Source: Candidatus Omnitrophota bacterium | Lineage (GTDB): Bacteria > Omnitrophota > Gorgyraeia > 2-01-FULL-45-10 | DNA length: 5,774 nt | Assembly (NCBI GenBank): GCA_030691985.1 | Contig: JAUYDB010000128.1 | Location: forward strand, 1-5,774 | Direction: 5' to 3' | Part shown: piece by piece, positions 1-5,691 of the stretch | Numbering within the stretch: position 1 is the stretch's first letter | Layout: the number at the start of each line of letters is the position of its first letter | Notes under the pieces: generated by a model | The model's input: only the letters and a program-made list of their open reading frames with translations | What the model was told of the DNA's origin: nothing | Databases searched by the model: none | Position numbers and translations under genes: made by a program

Positions 1-31
1 CCCCGTTGGGGAGAGGGTTAGGGTGAGGGGG
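1..31 (+). repeat. GC-rich palindromic dispersed repeat, direct copy 1 (cut by window edge)
   Basis: This unit matches positions 113-143 over 31 bases with one difference (G5 here, A117 there). Its G-rich part has four G tracts separated by the 3-nt loops AGA, TTA and TGA. The matching left arm of the hairpin seen in copy 2 would lie before base 1, so the unit is probably truncated by the window. Its end, GGTGAGGGG (22-30), can pair with CCCCTCACC (40-48) of the inverted copy. Similar G-rich repeats are common between genes in many uncultured bacteria, but I cannot name the family. Confidence 0.8.
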
Positions 32-39
32 AGATGAAA

Positions 40-75
40 CCCCTCACCTTAGTCCTCTCCCCTAAAGGGGAGAGG
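40..75 (-). repeat. GC-rich palindromic dispersed repeat, inverted copy
   Basis: Read on the minus strand, this stretch aligns with copies 1 and 2 over about 35 bases with a few differences. It contains its own perfect 9-bp hairpin, CCTCTCCCC (54-62) with GGGGAGAGG (67-75) and a TAAA loop. Its G tracts are partly broken to GG, so it has diverged from the two direct copies. With copy 1 it forms a large imperfect inverted repeat that has a 9-nt loop (31-39). Confidence 0.75.
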
Positions 76-105
76 AAATAGTAGTTTAAATTGAACTCAC
101 AGAAT

Positions 106-143
106 CCCCTCTCCCCATTGGGGAGAGGGTTAGGGTGAGGGGG
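106..143 (+). repeat. GC-rich palindromic dispersed repeat, direct copy 2
   Basis: This is the most complete copy of the repeat. It opens with a perfect 10-bp hairpin, CCCTCTCCCC (107-116) and GGGGAGAGGG (120-129), with the loop ATT. It continues as a G-rich tail to base 143, 11 nt before the cbiO start codon. The tail ends in GAGGGGG, which resembles a Shine-Dalgarno sequence, so the repeat may supply part of the cbiO ribosome-binding site. Bases 76-105, between this copy and the inverted one, are AT-rich and show no recognisable signal. Confidence 0.8.
120..143 (+). promoter_or_regulatory. Predicted G-quadruplex motif in the cbiO leader
   Basis: Four G tracts (120-123, 127-129, 133-135, 139-143) are separated by three loops of 3 nt (AGA, TTA, TGA), a canonical three-tetrad quadruplex pattern. 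The motif is on the sense strand, so it would also be present in an mRNA that runs through into cbiO. Its first two G tracts are also the right arm of the 107-129 hairpin, so the two folds exclude each other. Any regulatory role is inference; the motif may simply come with the repeat. Confidence 0.4.
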
Positions 144-154
144 TAAAGAGTTCC

Positions 155-991
155 ATGATCAACATTCTGGAGATGAGAAATACGCACTTTAGCTATCCGG
201 ACGGAACGCCCGCATTGCAGGATATTGATCTCATCGTTAAGGAAGGCGAGTTTCTGGGGATTCTGGGAGGCAACGGCTCAGGCAAAACAACGCTGTTAAA
301 AATACTTAACGGACTGCTAAAAACCACAAAAGGCGAGGTTTTTCTGGAAGAAAATAATATCAAGTCTATCAGTAAGGATGCGCTCTTTAGAAAAGTCTGC
401 ACTTGTTTTCAGAATCCGGATGACCAGCTGTTCTCTTCCACCGTAGGCGAAGATATCGCCTTTGGCCCGGCGAATATGGGGCTTTCAAAAGAGGAAGTAA
501 AAAGAAGGGTATGCGATGCCCTTGAAGCGGTTGAAATGGCGGATTTTGCCGATAAGGTAATCCACAACTTAAGTTTTGGGCAGAAGAAGAGGGCTTGTCT
601 GGCCGGGGTTTTGGCGATGAATCCAAAGGTAATGTTGTTGGATGAGCCGACCTCCTGCCTTGATCCGGCAGGGGTTAGCGCCATTATGCGGTTATTGCGA
701 AAACTAAACAAAGAAGAAGGGATAACCATGATCATGGCCACTCACTCAGTGGACTTAGTGCCTTTGTTTATCGATCGCGTAGTTATATTAAATAAAGGGA
801 AGATTATGCTCGACGGTGAACCTGAAGAAGTATTCTCCCGGGCGGAGGTTATCCGGGAGGCTAAATTGAGGTTGCCGCGTATAGGGCATCTATTTGAGAT
901 CTTAAAGAAAAAAGACGGGCTCGATTTCGATAACATCCCGCTTACTATCGGTGAGGCAAGAGAAGAGATTAAAAATATCTTATCCAGATGA
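155..991 (+). CDS. cbiO: Cobalt ECF transporter ATP-binding protein CbiO
   Basis: This is the cytoplasmic ABC ATPase that energises cobalt uptake by a CbiMNQO-type transporter. The 278-residue length fits the family. Visible motifs are the A-loop Tyr14, Walker A GGNGSGKT (38-45), Q-loop Gln86 in QNPDDQLF (typical of ECF ATPases), signature LSFGQ (139-143) followed by KKR as in CbiO proteins, Walker B VMLLDEP (159-165, catalytic Glu164), D-loop around Leu169-Asp170 and H-loop His197. All catalytic residues are present. The ATG at 155 gives the usual MINILEMRN-like N-terminus; AAAGAG (145-150) and GAGGGGG (137-143) are possible ribosome-binding sites. It overlaps cbiD by ATGA. Nickel specificity cannot be excluded from sequence alone, but the following corrin genes make cobalt the clear choice. 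The cbiM/N/Q partners are not in the window. Confidence 0.93.
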   Translation: MINILEMRNTHFSYPDGTPALQDIDLIVKEGEFLGILGGNGSGKTTLLKILNGLLKTTKGEVFLEENNIKSISKDALFRKVCTCFQNPDDQLFSSTVGEDIAFGPANMGLSKEEVKRRVCDALEAVEMADFADKVIHNLSFGQKKRACLAGVLAMNPKVMLLDEPTSCLDPAGVSAIMRLLRKLNKEEGITMIMATHSVDLVPLFIDRVVILNKGKIMLDGEPEEVFSRAEVIREAKLRLPRIGHLFEILKKKDGLDFDNIPLTIGEAREEIKNILSR

Positions 992-2109
992 AGTTAGAAG
1001 AAAAACTTAAAAAAGGATTTACTACAGGCACCTGTGCCCAGGCTGCCGCCAAGGCCGCCGGCATTATGCTTGCCACAAAGACTCTGATAAAGAGCGTTGA
1101 GGTGGAAACCCCGAAAGGCGTAAAGCTTAATCTAAAGATTGTCGGGCAAAAAATAGGAAGGGATTTCGCTCAGTGCGGGGTGATTAAAGACGCCGGAGAC
1201 GATCCCGATGTGACAAATGGCGCCATGATATGCGCGAGGGTGCGATATTCCGGAAAGAAAGGGGTCTTCCTGCGAGGTGGAGAAGGGGTGGGCGTAGTTA
1301 CCAAGCCGGGCCTGGCAGTAAGCGTAGGCGAATATGCGATCAATCCTGTGCCGAGAGAGATGATTATTAAAGACGTCACGCGCTGTTTGTCCCGCCTCCG
1401 GCTTAATAGGCAGGATAGAGGGATAGAGATAATAATAAGTGTTCCGAAGGGAAAAGAGATCGCAAGGCGCACCTTTAATCCGCGGCTTGGCATAATGGGC
1501 GGAATTTCCATTATTGGCACGACAGGCATAGTCGAGCCTAAATCACAGGATGCCTATAAGAAGTCTTTATCCCTTCAGCTCGACGTATTGAAGGCCGCAG
1601 GATATAAAAGGGCAGCTCTTGTTCCGGGGTATGTGGGAGAAAAGTTCTGCAGACAGGCGCTTGGCCTTGAATCGGATTCAATAATAAAGATAGGCGACCA
1701 CATCGGATTTATGATAGCCGAGTGTGTTAAAAAAAATATAAAAAAGGTCCTCCTCGCGGGCCATATCGGCAAGCTGGTAAAGGTCGCCAACGGCCAGTTT
1801 GACACTAACATCAGATTCGGCGACAATCGCATAAAAACCATCATGCATTATGCCGGGCTTTGCGGCGCGAAAAAAGAAATTATAAAGAAGATATCGCGGC
1901 AGCAATCGGCCGAAGCCGCTATCGATATTTTAACAAAACACAATCTTACGCAAACTTTTGATATAATGGTGAAGAAAATAGTAAGCAGGATAAACGAATT
2001 TGCAGGCGATCGACTTTCCGTCGGCTGCATAATGCTTTCCCTGCAAGGCAAAATATTAGCGGTATATCCAAACCTGACAAATCTAACCAGGTTAGATTTG
2101 TCAGGTTAG
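988..2109 (+). CDS. cbiD: Cobalt-precorrin-5B C1-methyltransferase CbiD
   Basis: CbiD uses S-adenosylmethionine to methylate C1 of cobalt-precorrin-5B, giving cobalt-precorrin-6A. It is not a member of the common tetrapyrrole methylase fold shared by CbiE/L/F/H. Family motifs are intact: GFTTGTCA (10-17), KDAGDDPDVTNG (67-78), GGEGVGVVTKPGL (97-109), INPVPR (118-123), the GIMGGISIIGTTGIVEP block (168-184) and GHIGKLVKVANGQFDTN (258-274). The start ATG overlaps the cbiO stop (ATGA) and has no good Shine-Dalgarno, so coupled translation is likely. The conserved protein seems to finish at GKILAVYP (about residue 361). The last 12 residues, NLTNLTRLDLSG, are encoded by a perfect inverted repeat that also contributes the first base of the TAG stop, so this tail looks acquired. 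Confidence 0.95.
   Translation: MKLEEKLKKGFTTGTCAQAAAKAAGIMLATKTLIKSVEVETPKGVKLNLKIVGQKIGRDFAQCGVIKDAGDDPDVTNGAMICARVRYSGKKGVFLRGGEGVGVVTKPGLAVSVGEYAINPVPREMIIKDVTRCLSRLRLNRQDRGIEIIISVPKGKEIARRTFNPRLGIMGGISIIGTTGIVEPKSQDAYKKSLSLQLDVLKAAGYKRAALVPGYVGEKFCRQALGLESDSIIKIGDHIGFMIAECVKKNIKKVLLAGHIGKLVKVANGQFDTNIRFGDNRIKTIMHYAGLCGAKKEIIKKISRQQSAEAAIDILTKHNLTQTFDIMVKKIVSRINEFAGDRLSVGCIMLSLQGKILAVYPNLTNLTRLDLSG
2071..2107. repeat. Perfect 18-bp inverted repeat at the 3' end of cbiD
   Basis: The left arm AACCTGACAAATCTAACC (2071-2088) is followed by one base (A2089) and its exact reverse complement (2090-2107). The pairing stops at A2070/A2108. The palindrome begins exactly at codon 362 of cbiD and its last T is the first base of the TAG stop. 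In RNA it would form a long, stable hairpin, in practice with a loop of three or more bases after the innermost pairs open. A TTTTT run follows at 2116-2120, but 8 nt separate it from the stem, so a strong intrinsic terminator is unlikely. It could be a small dispersed palindromic element, an mRNA processing or stability site, or a partial attenuator. Confidence 0.9.
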
Positions 2110-2126
2110 AAACGATTTTTGACTCT

Positions 2127-2747
2127 ATGGCAAAAGTACATATAATCGGGGCGGGGCCGGGCGCGATCGACTATTTGATACCCGCGGCAAGAAGAGAGAT
2201 AGAAAAGGCGGACTGCTTAATCGGGGCAAAACGCATACTGTCGCAATTTTGCTATCCGGATAAAAAAAAGATGTATCTTGAAGGCCATTTCAACGAGGCC
2301 GGCTCATATATAAAAAAGAATAAAGACAGAAAAAGAATCGTTGTGCTTGTCTCCGGCGATCCCGGGCTCTACAGTTTCCTGCGGCAGGTTCAGTTGATTT
2401 TAAAGAAGGAGGAATACGCGGTTATCCCGGGCATAAGCGCGCTGCAGCTTGCTTTCGCGAGGATTGGCGAAAGCTGGCAGGACGCGAAGATTATAAGCCT
2501 TCATGGCCGGGGGAAAGGGAATTTGGCCAAAGAGCTTAAAGATTGCGGCAAGGCCTTTTTGTTCACTGACGCGAAATTTCCTCCCGAAAAAATAGCCGGC
2601 TATTTACTGCGTAACGGGATAAAAAACAGAAGGGCGATCGTCTTCGAGGACCTTACGTACCCAAGCGAGAGAATCGTCGATACCGACCTGAAGGCGTTAT
2701 CGAGTGAGAGGGGGTTTGGATTGTGTGCGATGATTATAAAAAAATAA
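2127..2747 (+). CDS. cbiE: Cobalt-precorrin-7 C5-methyltransferase CbiE
   Basis: This is a SAM-dependent tetrapyrrole methylase that adds a methyl group at C5 of the corrin ring. The 206 residues match stand-alone CbiE, not the longer CobL/CbiET fusions. The N-terminal glycine-rich loop GAGPG is at 8-12, the central SGDPGLYS at 76-83, and the CbiE-typical IPGISALQLAFARIG block at 100-114 is followed by SLHGR at 124-128. The TYPSERI motif near the C-terminus also fits the family. The ATG lies 17 nt after the cbiD stop and directly downstream of the cbiD palindrome, and I see no Shine-Dalgarno in the gap. Its 3' end overlaps cbiL by 25 nt. No cbiT follows, although CbiT is its usual fusion partner or neighbour. 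Confidence 0.9.
   Translation: MAKVHIIGAGPGAIDYLIPAARREIEKADCLIGAKRILSQFCYPDKKKMYLEGHFNEAGSYIKKNKDRKRIVVLVSGDPGLYSFLRQVQLILKKEEYAVIPGISALQLAFARIGESWQDAKIISLHGRGKGNLAKELKDCGKAFLFTDAKFPPEKIAGYLLRNGIKNRRAIVFEDLTYPSERIVDTDLKALSSERGFGLCAMIIKK
2706..2714 (+). promoter_or_regulatory. Ribosome-binding site for cbiL inside cbiE
   Basis: GAGAGGGGG lies 8 nt before the GTG at 2723. It supports that GTG as the cbiL start and initiation within the end of cbiE. Confidence 0.6.
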
Positions 2748-3463
2748 CCGGCACGCTTTACGGCTTAGGCGTCGGACCCGGGGATCCCGGGTTGGTTACT
2801 GTAAGGGCAAAGGAAATATTGGATACGGTCGATACGATCTTTGTCCCTAAGGCAAAAGATGACGGAAGGTCGTGCGCCCGTTCAATAGCGGAGGCGGCCG
2901 TTTCGAAACCGAAAAATTTCATCGAGCTTATTTTTCCGATGACGAAGGATCGAAAGAAGCTGGAGTCTTACTGGCTGAGCGCGGCTCGTAGAATAGCCAG
3001 AGAGTTAAAAAGAGAAAGACAGGCCGCGTTTGTCACGATAGGGGACCCGTTTATTTACAGCACATATATCTATCTTTTGGAGACCTTGCGTAAAAATTTT
3101 CCGAACATAGAATTAAAGACTATCCCGGGAATCAGCGCGTTTAATGCCGCGGCGGCGTCCGGCGGCCTGCCGCTCGTAAAGGGCGATGAGCGGATGGCCA
3201 TCTTACCGGTGACGAAGGATCTCAAAGGATTAAGGAAAGCGTTAAAAGAGTTTGATACAGTGGTGTTAATGAAAGTAGGTTCAAAATTAGGGATAATAAT
3301 CCGCCTATTGAAAGAGATGAAGCTTATAAAAAACTCGGTCCTGGTTAGCCATGCGGGACAGGCCGGCGAAAAGATCATAAGAGATATTTCTTCTTTAAAG
3401 GATAAAAAGTCAGGCTACCTTTCCGTAATTATAGTAAAACGAAAGATGGATAATAAAATATGA
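2723..3463 (+). CDS. cbiL: Cobalt-factor II C20-methyltransferase CbiL
   Basis: CbiL carries out the first methylation specific to the anaerobic branch, adding a SAM-derived methyl group at C20 of cobalt-factor II (or cobalt-precorrin-2) to give the factor III level. The 246-residue length is normal. It begins with GTLYGLGVGPGDPGL (10-24), the CbiL/CobI form of the tetrapyrrole methylase loop. It then has FVPKA near 40-44, IGDPFIYSTY (106-115) and a PGISAFNAAAA block, all typical of C20 methylases. The start is GTG, chosen because it lies a few residues before the conserved loop and has a strong ribosome-binding site. It overlaps cbiE by 25 nt and cbiF by ATGA. The CbiL versus CobI assignment follows from the anaerobic-pathway neighbours cbiD and cbiG. 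Confidence 0.92.
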   Translation: MCDDYKKITGTLYGLGVGPGDPGLVTVRAKEILDTVDTIFVPKAKDDGRSCARSIAEAAVSKPKNFIELIFPMTKDRKKLESYWLSAARRIARELKRERQAAFVTIGDPFIYSTYIYLLETLRKNFPNIELKTIPGISAFNAAAASGGLPLVKGDERMAILPVTKDLKGLRKALKEFDTVVLMKVGSKLGIIIRLLKEMKLIKNSVLVSHAGQAGEKIIRDISSLKDKKSGYLSVIIVKRKMDNKI

Positions 3464-4218
3464 AGGTATATTTTATAGGCGCCGGGCCGGGCGATCCGGA
3501 ACTCCTGACTATAAAGGCGGGAAAGATAATCAGGAAAGCGGATATTATTATCTATGCGGGTTCATTGATAAATAAAAATGTCATTAAATCGGCCAAGAAA
3601 AATGCCCGGCTTTATGATTCCGGCGGCATGAGCCTTGGGGAGCAATTGCGCCTTATCAAAAAAGCGAAATCAACCGCTAATGTAATAGCCAGAATTCATA
3701 GCGGCGACCCATCGATCTATGGAGCGATTCAGGAACAGATGGATTGGTGCGGGAAAGAGGGAATAGCCTACTCTGTTATTCCGGGAGTGAGCTCTTTCCA
3801 GGCCGCCGCCGCGAGCCTCAGGCAGGAGCTTACGCTTCCGGGAGTCAGCCAAACGGTGATATTGACCAGAATTTCAGGCAGGACCAAAGTGCCCGATAGA
3901 GAAGATTTGCAAAAGTTGGCCAGGGCCGGAGCCACAATGGTGATCTTCTTAAGCGTTCAGGAGATAGGGCGCGTTATGGAGAAACTGAAAGGAAGCTACG
4001 GGTTAAATACGCCGGTAGCCGTGATAGAGAAAGTTTCTTTTCCGGAAGAAAGAAAAATAACCGGCACATTGCGGGATATCGCGAAAAAAGTTAAAGAGGC
4101 CCGGATCACGCGCCAGGCCCTGATTATCGTGGGGGACGTGCTCAAGAAGAGTTACCAAAAATCCAAGCTATATGACAAGGGCTTCGAGCACATGTTCAGG
4201 AAGAAGGCGCGAAGGTGA
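3460..4218 (+). CDS. cbiF: Cobalt-precorrin-4 C11-methyltransferase CbiF
   Basis: CbiF methylates C11 of cobalt-precorrin-4 with SAM, giving cobalt-precorrin-5A, the substrate of CbiG encoded next. The 252 residues fit the family. Diagnostic features are GAGPGDPELLT (7-17), YAGSL (32-36), RIHSGDPSIYGA (78-89), PGVSSFQAAAASL (108-120) and ELTLPGVSQTVILTR (123-137); the last is very characteristic of C11 methylases. The ATG overlaps the cbiL stop (ATGA), with only a weak upstream GGA (3448-3450), so reinitiation after cbiL is likely. The end overlaps cbiG by GTGA. The C-terminus (GFEHMFRKKARR) is basic and probably disordered. Confidence 0.94.
   Translation: MKVYFIGAGPGDPELLTIKAGKIIRKADIIIYAGSLINKNVIKSAKKNARLYDSGGMSLGEQLRLIKKAKSTANVIARIHSGDPSIYGAIQEQMDWCGKEGIAYSVIPGVSSFQAAAASLRQELTLPGVSQTVILTRISGRTKVPDREDLQKLARAGATMVIFLSVQEIGRVMEKLKGSYGLNTPVAVIEKVSFPEERKITGTLRDIAKKVKEARITRQALIIVGDVLKKSYQKSKLYDKGFEHMFRKKARR
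4203..4207 (+). promoter_or_regulatory. Ribosome-binding site for cbiG
   Basis: GAAGG lies 7 nt before the GTG at 4215, inside the end of cbiF. It supports the GTG start and the 4-nt GTGA overlap. Confidence 0.55.
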
Positions 4219-4949
4219 AGGTAGCTATTGTCGCGGTAACTAAAAAAGGCGAGGCAGCGGCCCTGAAGATTAAAAAAAATCTTCCGGGATGCAAAATTTA
4301 TATTGCCAAAGGCAAGCTCAAAGATTTGACGAAAAGGCTCTTTTCCGAATTCGAGGGGATCGTCTTTTGTATGGCTGTAGGTATTGCAGTCAGGGTCATC
4401 GCTTCCTGCGTAAAGGATAAGCATACCGACCCCGCGGTGGTTGTCGTTGATGATCATGGTCGTTTCGCGGTCAGCCTTTTATCGGGGCATGAGGGCGGCG
4501 CGAATGCCCTCGCGATCCGGGTCGCGAACAGCTTAGGCGCCGAACCGGTTATCACCACAGCTTCAGAGTCAAGGCGAAACACGGTGATCGGCATAGGCTG
4601 CAGGCGCGGCATACAAAAGGAAGAGATTATAAAAGCGGCGCGATACGCCCTGGCTAAAACCGGGCTTTCTATCGATAGAGTCAGGTATATTGCCACCATA
4701 GATTTAAAACAGGATGAGCAGGGCCTGCGGGCGGCGTGCGCGGAATTAGGGATTCCATTGAGGGCCATACCCGCGGTCCTGGTAAAAAAGTTTAGCGGTC
4801 CATACGAAAGGTCAGCTTTTGTAAAAGAAAAAATCGGCGTTGAGGGGGTGAGCGAGCCTTGCGCGCTTATTGCGGCAAAAAGGCCAAAACTGGTCCTGCC
4901 CAAAACAAAGATAGGCGGGGTTACAGTGGCGGTAGTAAAGGAAGCCTGA
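4215..4949 (+). CDS. cbiG: Cobalt-precorrin-5A hydrolase CbiG, short form without middle domain
   Basis: CbiG opens the ring A delta-lactone of cobalt-precorrin-5A and releases acetaldehyde, giving cobalt-precorrin-5B for CbiD. Two conserved parts are seen. The N-terminal domain (about 1-118) has FCMAVGIAVR (51-60), DP.VVVVDDHGRF (72-84) and SLLSGHEGGAN (87-97). The C-terminal CobE-like domain (about 124-244) has IGIGCRRG (125-132), ATIDLKQDEQGL (160-171) and PKTKIGGVTVAV (229-240). The 244-residue length is roughly 100 less than well-known CbiG proteins such as that of Salmonella. The N domain ends at ITTASE and the C domain begins almost at once, so the usual middle domain (CbiG_mid) is missing. 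The frame is open and both retained domains look intact, so this seems a compact natural form, not a decayed gene. The GTG start overlaps cbiF. Confidence 0.9.
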   Translation: MKVAIVAVTKKGEAAALKIKKNLPGCKIYIAKGKLKDLTKRLFSEFEGIVFCMAVGIAVRVIASCVKDKHTDPAVVVVDDHGRFAVSLLSGHEGGANALAIRVANSLGAEPVITTASESRRNTVIGIGCRRGIQKEEIIKAARYALAKTGLSIDRVRYIATIDLKQDEQGLRAACAELGIPLRAIPAVLVKKFSGPYERSAFVKEKIGVEGVSEPCALIAAKRPKLVLPKTKIGGVTVAVVKEA

Positions 4950-5677
4950 AGATCGTCGGCATAGGCCCGGGTGACATAAGGCATATAAGTCAACGCGTCC
5001 GGGAGGCCATTGAAGAATGCGAGGTGATAGTCGGTTATAATACATATATAAAGCTGCTTGGCGATTTGACATGTAATAAAGAGATAGAATCCTTCGGCAT
5101 GAAAGAGGAGATAAGAAGGGCTGGATCCGCCATAGGACATGCCAAAAGAGGCAGGAGAGTTTGCCTTATTTCAAGCGGAGATCCCGGCGTTTATGGGATG
5201 GCGGGCCTGGTCCTGGAGCTTTTAAAGAAAGGCGATCTTAATAAACTGAAAATAGAGATCTGCCCCGGTATCAGCGCCGCGACCGCCTGCGCCGCCCTTT
5301 TAGGCGCCCCCCTGACGCATGATTTCGCGGTTATCTCATTAAGCGACCTTTTAACCGATTTAGAGTTGATCAAACGGAGGATCGAATTGGCTGTAAAAGC
5401 CGATTTCGTTATAGTATTATATAACCCTAAAAGCTCAAAAAGAATCATTCCTTTTCAGAAAACTTGCGATTGTTTGTTAAAATATAAATCAGCGGATACG
5501 CCGGTCGGCATCGCGCGGAACGCCTACAGGTACGGCGAGGAGATCACGATCACCACTTTAGGGAATATGCCGTCGTTTAAAGAAATAAACATGGCGACAA
5601 CTATTATCATAGGCAATTCCAAAACGTATATAAAAGATAAATACATGATAACCCCCCGCGGTTATAATTTTAAATAA
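4946..5677 (+). CDS. cbiH: Cobalt-factor III C17-methyltransferase (ring contraction) CbiH
   Basis: CbiH methylates C17 and contracts the ring of cobalt-factor III, giving the cobalt-precorrin-4 level. Numbered from the start chosen here, it has GIGPGD (5-10), SSGDPGVYGMAG (76-87), CPGISAATACAALLGAPL from 106, THDFAVISLSDL (124-135), LYNPKSSKR (158-166) and a terminal ITPRGY, all strongly CbiH/CobJ-like. No ATG or GTG lies before the conserved loop. The frame is open from a TTG at 4859, which would add 29 residues and overlap cbiG by 91 nt. I prefer the CTG at 4946. It overlaps the cbiG stop as CTGA, follows AAAGGAAG (4937-4944), and gives 243 residues starting (M)KIVGIGPGD, the usual family length and N-terminus. 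Function is secure; the exact start is not. Confidence 0.9.
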   Translation: MKIVGIGPGDIRHISQRVREAIEECEVIVGYNTYIKLLGDLTCNKEIESFGMKEEIRRAGSAIGHAKRGRRVCLISSGDPGVYGMAGLVLELLKKGDLNKLKIEICPGISAATACAALLGAPLTHDFAVISLSDLLTDLELIKRRIELAVKADFVIVLYNPKSSKRIIPFQKTCDCLLKYKSADTPVGIARNAYRYGEEITITTLGNMPSFKEINMATTIIIGNSKTYIKDKYMITPRGYNFK

Positions 5678-5691
5678 GCGGAACCCGGGGG
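5653..5691 (+). terminator. Possible imperfect hairpin over the cbiH stop codon
   Basis: CCCCCGCGGTT (5653-5663) can pair with AACCCGGGGG (5682-5691), giving about ten base pairs with one bulge (C5659) and an AT-rich loop of 18 nt. T runs follow at 5702-5706 and 5713-5718. The first T run starts 10 nt after the stem, so this is a weak terminator candidate. The right arm overlaps the dispersed-repeat-like motif that begins near 5682, so the pairing may be accidental. Confidence 0.25.

Noticed and set aside
80..120. Possible promoter with TTGAAC at 91-96
   Set aside because: No -10 box is found at the right spacing; the expected place (about 114-119) falls in the C-rich arm of the repeat.
1..143. 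Possible CRISPR array
   Set aside because: Units are palindromic, one is inverted, and the intervals (9 and about 30 nt) are irregular; no cas gene is visible.
1..154. Cobalamin riboswitch before cbiO
   Set aside because: No B12-box-like conserved core was seen, and the 154-base leader is almost wholly taken up by repeat units; a riboswitch could lie upstream of the window.
2071..2120. Classical intrinsic terminator at the end of cbiD
   Set aside because: The stem is only moderately GC-rich and is separated by 8 nt from a short TTTTT run, and six co-directional pathway genes depend on read-through or a new promoter; kept only as a repeat with a possible RNA role.
2738..4066. Repeated string AAAAATAACCGGCAC at about 2740 and 4054
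   Set aside because: Both copies encode Lys-Ile-Thr-Gly-Thr within normal family-conserved parts of CbiL and CbiF, so this is coincidental coding similarity.
4454..5140. Open frame of 228 codons on the minus strand across cbiG and cbiH
   Set aside because: It lies fully antisense to two well-conserved genes, its translation has no recognisable motif, and low stop density there is a by-product of the sense codons.
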